Below are positions 62,701 through 64,000 of a stretch of 64,000 nt of DNA, one piece after another. Source of the DNA: Hippopus hippopus. Taxonomy: Eukaryota > Mollusca > Bivalvia > Cardiida > Cardiidae. The position numbers and the translations under genes were made by a program. The notes under the pieces are model-generated. The model was not told the DNA's origin. It saw only the letters and a program-made list of their open reading frames with translations, and made no database searches. Within the stretch, counting starts at the first letter, position 1. Every line of letters starts with the position of its first letter. The stretch spans positions 71,299,345 to 71,363,344 of the forward strand of contig OX328096.1 of the NCBI GenBank assembly GCA_946811185.2, in the 5' to 3' direction.

Positions 62701-64000
62701 ATATTTTCTAATTTACCAGTAAAGTATGATTATTTTCGGTCCAAAATTTTTCATTGCTCAGTTATATAGATCTATTATAGATTTGAACTATTATCTGGAG
62801 GTAACAAGAGAAATTGTTTAATTGGTTATTTATTGAATTGTTTTATGTTTAACGCCGTTTTCATCAATATTTCAGTATATCGCCGCGGCCAGTGCACCTA
62901 TCCATGCTTTCTTGGAATTTCTTTTACCAGTACTTCGCACACTATTCTTCAAAAGCGACTAGCTGCTTTCCCACATAACTATCCCCAAACAATGATTAGA
63001 GATGAGAGAGGAAGGATTGCTGTCGAAATGAATATCATCAATCCTCGGTTAGAAAATTACCAGCTGAGGATTCCCTAGTCCTGCACGTATAGCGATTGTG
63101 CTACCGGGCGCACTAAAAGGGGGAATTAAATACGTGAATTACGTAAACATTTAAGAAAAAGGAGTAAATGTTGGCTACCAATAATGGGATTTAATTCTAA
63201 AAGAATAGAAAACACTGTAGAGAAAGAAGAAAATGCTTGCTATCAATCATTGGATTTGTCTCTAAGGGAATAGAAAATGTTGTAGGAAAAGGAGAAAACG
63301 CTGGCTAGAAATGATAGGATTTGTCTCTAGGCGGATGGAAAACATTGTAGAAAAAGGAGAAAACGCTGGCTATCAATAATGGAATATATCTCCAAGAGGA
63401 TAGAAAACATTGTAGAAAAAGGAGAAAGCGCTGGCTACAATTGATGGTATTTTTGAATGATAGGATATCAAACACTTTTGAAAAAGGAGAAAGCGCTGGC
63501 TACCAATGGTGGATTTTTTTCTCTGAGAAAATAGAAAACTTTGTAGAAAAAGGAGATAAGTGCTGGCTACCAGTGATGGTATTTTTATACGTTATACATT
63601 CTATAAACATTGCAGGGGACAAATTGAATGTAGCTCAAATGCTGGAATTTGTCACAAAGGGGATAGAAAAAACTGCAAGAAAAGGAGAAAGCGCTGGCTA
63701 CCAATGATGGAAATTGTCTCTAAGAGAATAGAAAATATCGTGGGAAAAGAAGAAAATGCTGGTAGCCAGGATTTTCTCCTTTTCCCACGATATGTTCAAA
63801 TGTCCTTTTCTTAAGGCTGGCAAAAATACGGTATTGCTTGATATATCTGTAACAAATACCATGTGTATGCTACAGGCAGAAACTATCATTATCAATGTAA
63901 TAGCAGCCGAGCCTAGTTATTAGAGTCGGTAACTCACAGGGATTAGTGAGTCAAGGGTTGAGAGTTCGAGTTTCATGTTGGTAGAACAATTTTCGATGAT
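59766..64000 (+). other. Intron of C1q gene B (incomplete)
   Basis: Hairpin MITEs at 59810-60235 and 63130-63850. Two successive copies of a GAGCCATGCTC MITE plus minus-strand SINE block (61080-61790 and 62440-63115), a local duplication that gene A does not show in full. The uninterrupted mariner target is at about 61369. Confidence 0.65.

Larger units (their letters stand above)
55480..64000. repeat. C1q gene duplication unit B (runs off the window)
   Basis: Collinear with unit A. It contains an insertion not found in A (55612-57215) and lacks the mariner of A. Its last part (63600-64000) matches 100-560 of the window, so the missing exon 2 should lie a few hundred bases beyond the end. 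Confidence 0.75.

Overview
The window looks like AT-rich nuclear DNA of a metazoan, most likely a bivalve mollusc. This is inference from three things: a tandem family of secreted C1q-domain genes, SINEs whose tails read GGCGTTAAAC...CAAACAAAC, and dense MITE families with palindromic cores. Into this background is inserted one complete, gene-dense DNA element of 16,151 bp (10971-27121). It is a Maverick/Polinton of the adintovirus type, an endogenous double-stranded DNA virus.

Host part, left (1-10964): the C1q-domain exon of one gene (770-1170), followed by duplicated MITE and SINE blocks, a TIR-bounded insertion (2331-4029), a SINE (4662-4930), a purine-rich simple-sequence tract and several tandem repeats. 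No other convincing host gene lies here.

Element (10971-27121): it is bounded by a perfect 6-bp target-site duplication (ACTGCT at 10965-10970 and 27122-27127) and by 406-bp terminal inverted repeats of about 97% identity. A leftward (minus-strand) block runs from the ATPase at 23198 down to DNA polymerase B at 11512: packaging ATPase, an unknown protein, penton, a pX-like core protein, a dUTPase-fold protein, a membrane-type protein, a conserved 281-codon protein, a pVI-like protein, an unknown protein, the major capsid protein, a SAP/NUMOD-like protein and PolB. A rightward block starts 31 bp away from the ATPase start: phospholipase A2, integrase, adenain-type protease and a trimeric-fibre-like protein. 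One further minus-strand gene lies next to the right TIR. Together these cover replication (PolB), integration, maturation (protease), packaging (ATPase), the capsid (hexon and penton), membrane penetration (PLA2, pVI-like) and attachment (fibre-like). The copy is probably fossil or damaged: PolB is split by a frameshift, one gene has ACG where ATG is expected, and the integrase lacks its usual N-terminal part.

Two features of the element seem new. First, a family of 20-40 bp hairpin inserts with a CTCG leader and CTCG-like loop is scattered through it, several copies lying in frame inside genes and two carrying another hairpin inside them. Second, most start codons are fused to a TATA-like motif (TATAAAATG).

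Host part, right (27128-64000): many MITE copies; a long array of degenerate ~170-bp repeats (31140-32680); a Crypton-type tyrosine-recombinase ORF with its catalytic residues in place (38000-39115) and a possible upstream exon (36011-36388); a 169-bp palindrome (39482-39650); then two tandem copies of a C1q-gene unit. The first (about 43.7-51.05 kb) holds a complete two-exon gene with a dead mariner in its intron. The second (about 55.5 kb to the window end) shows exon 1 only. The window start and end are homologous, so the window spans roughly one period of a C1q gene cluster.
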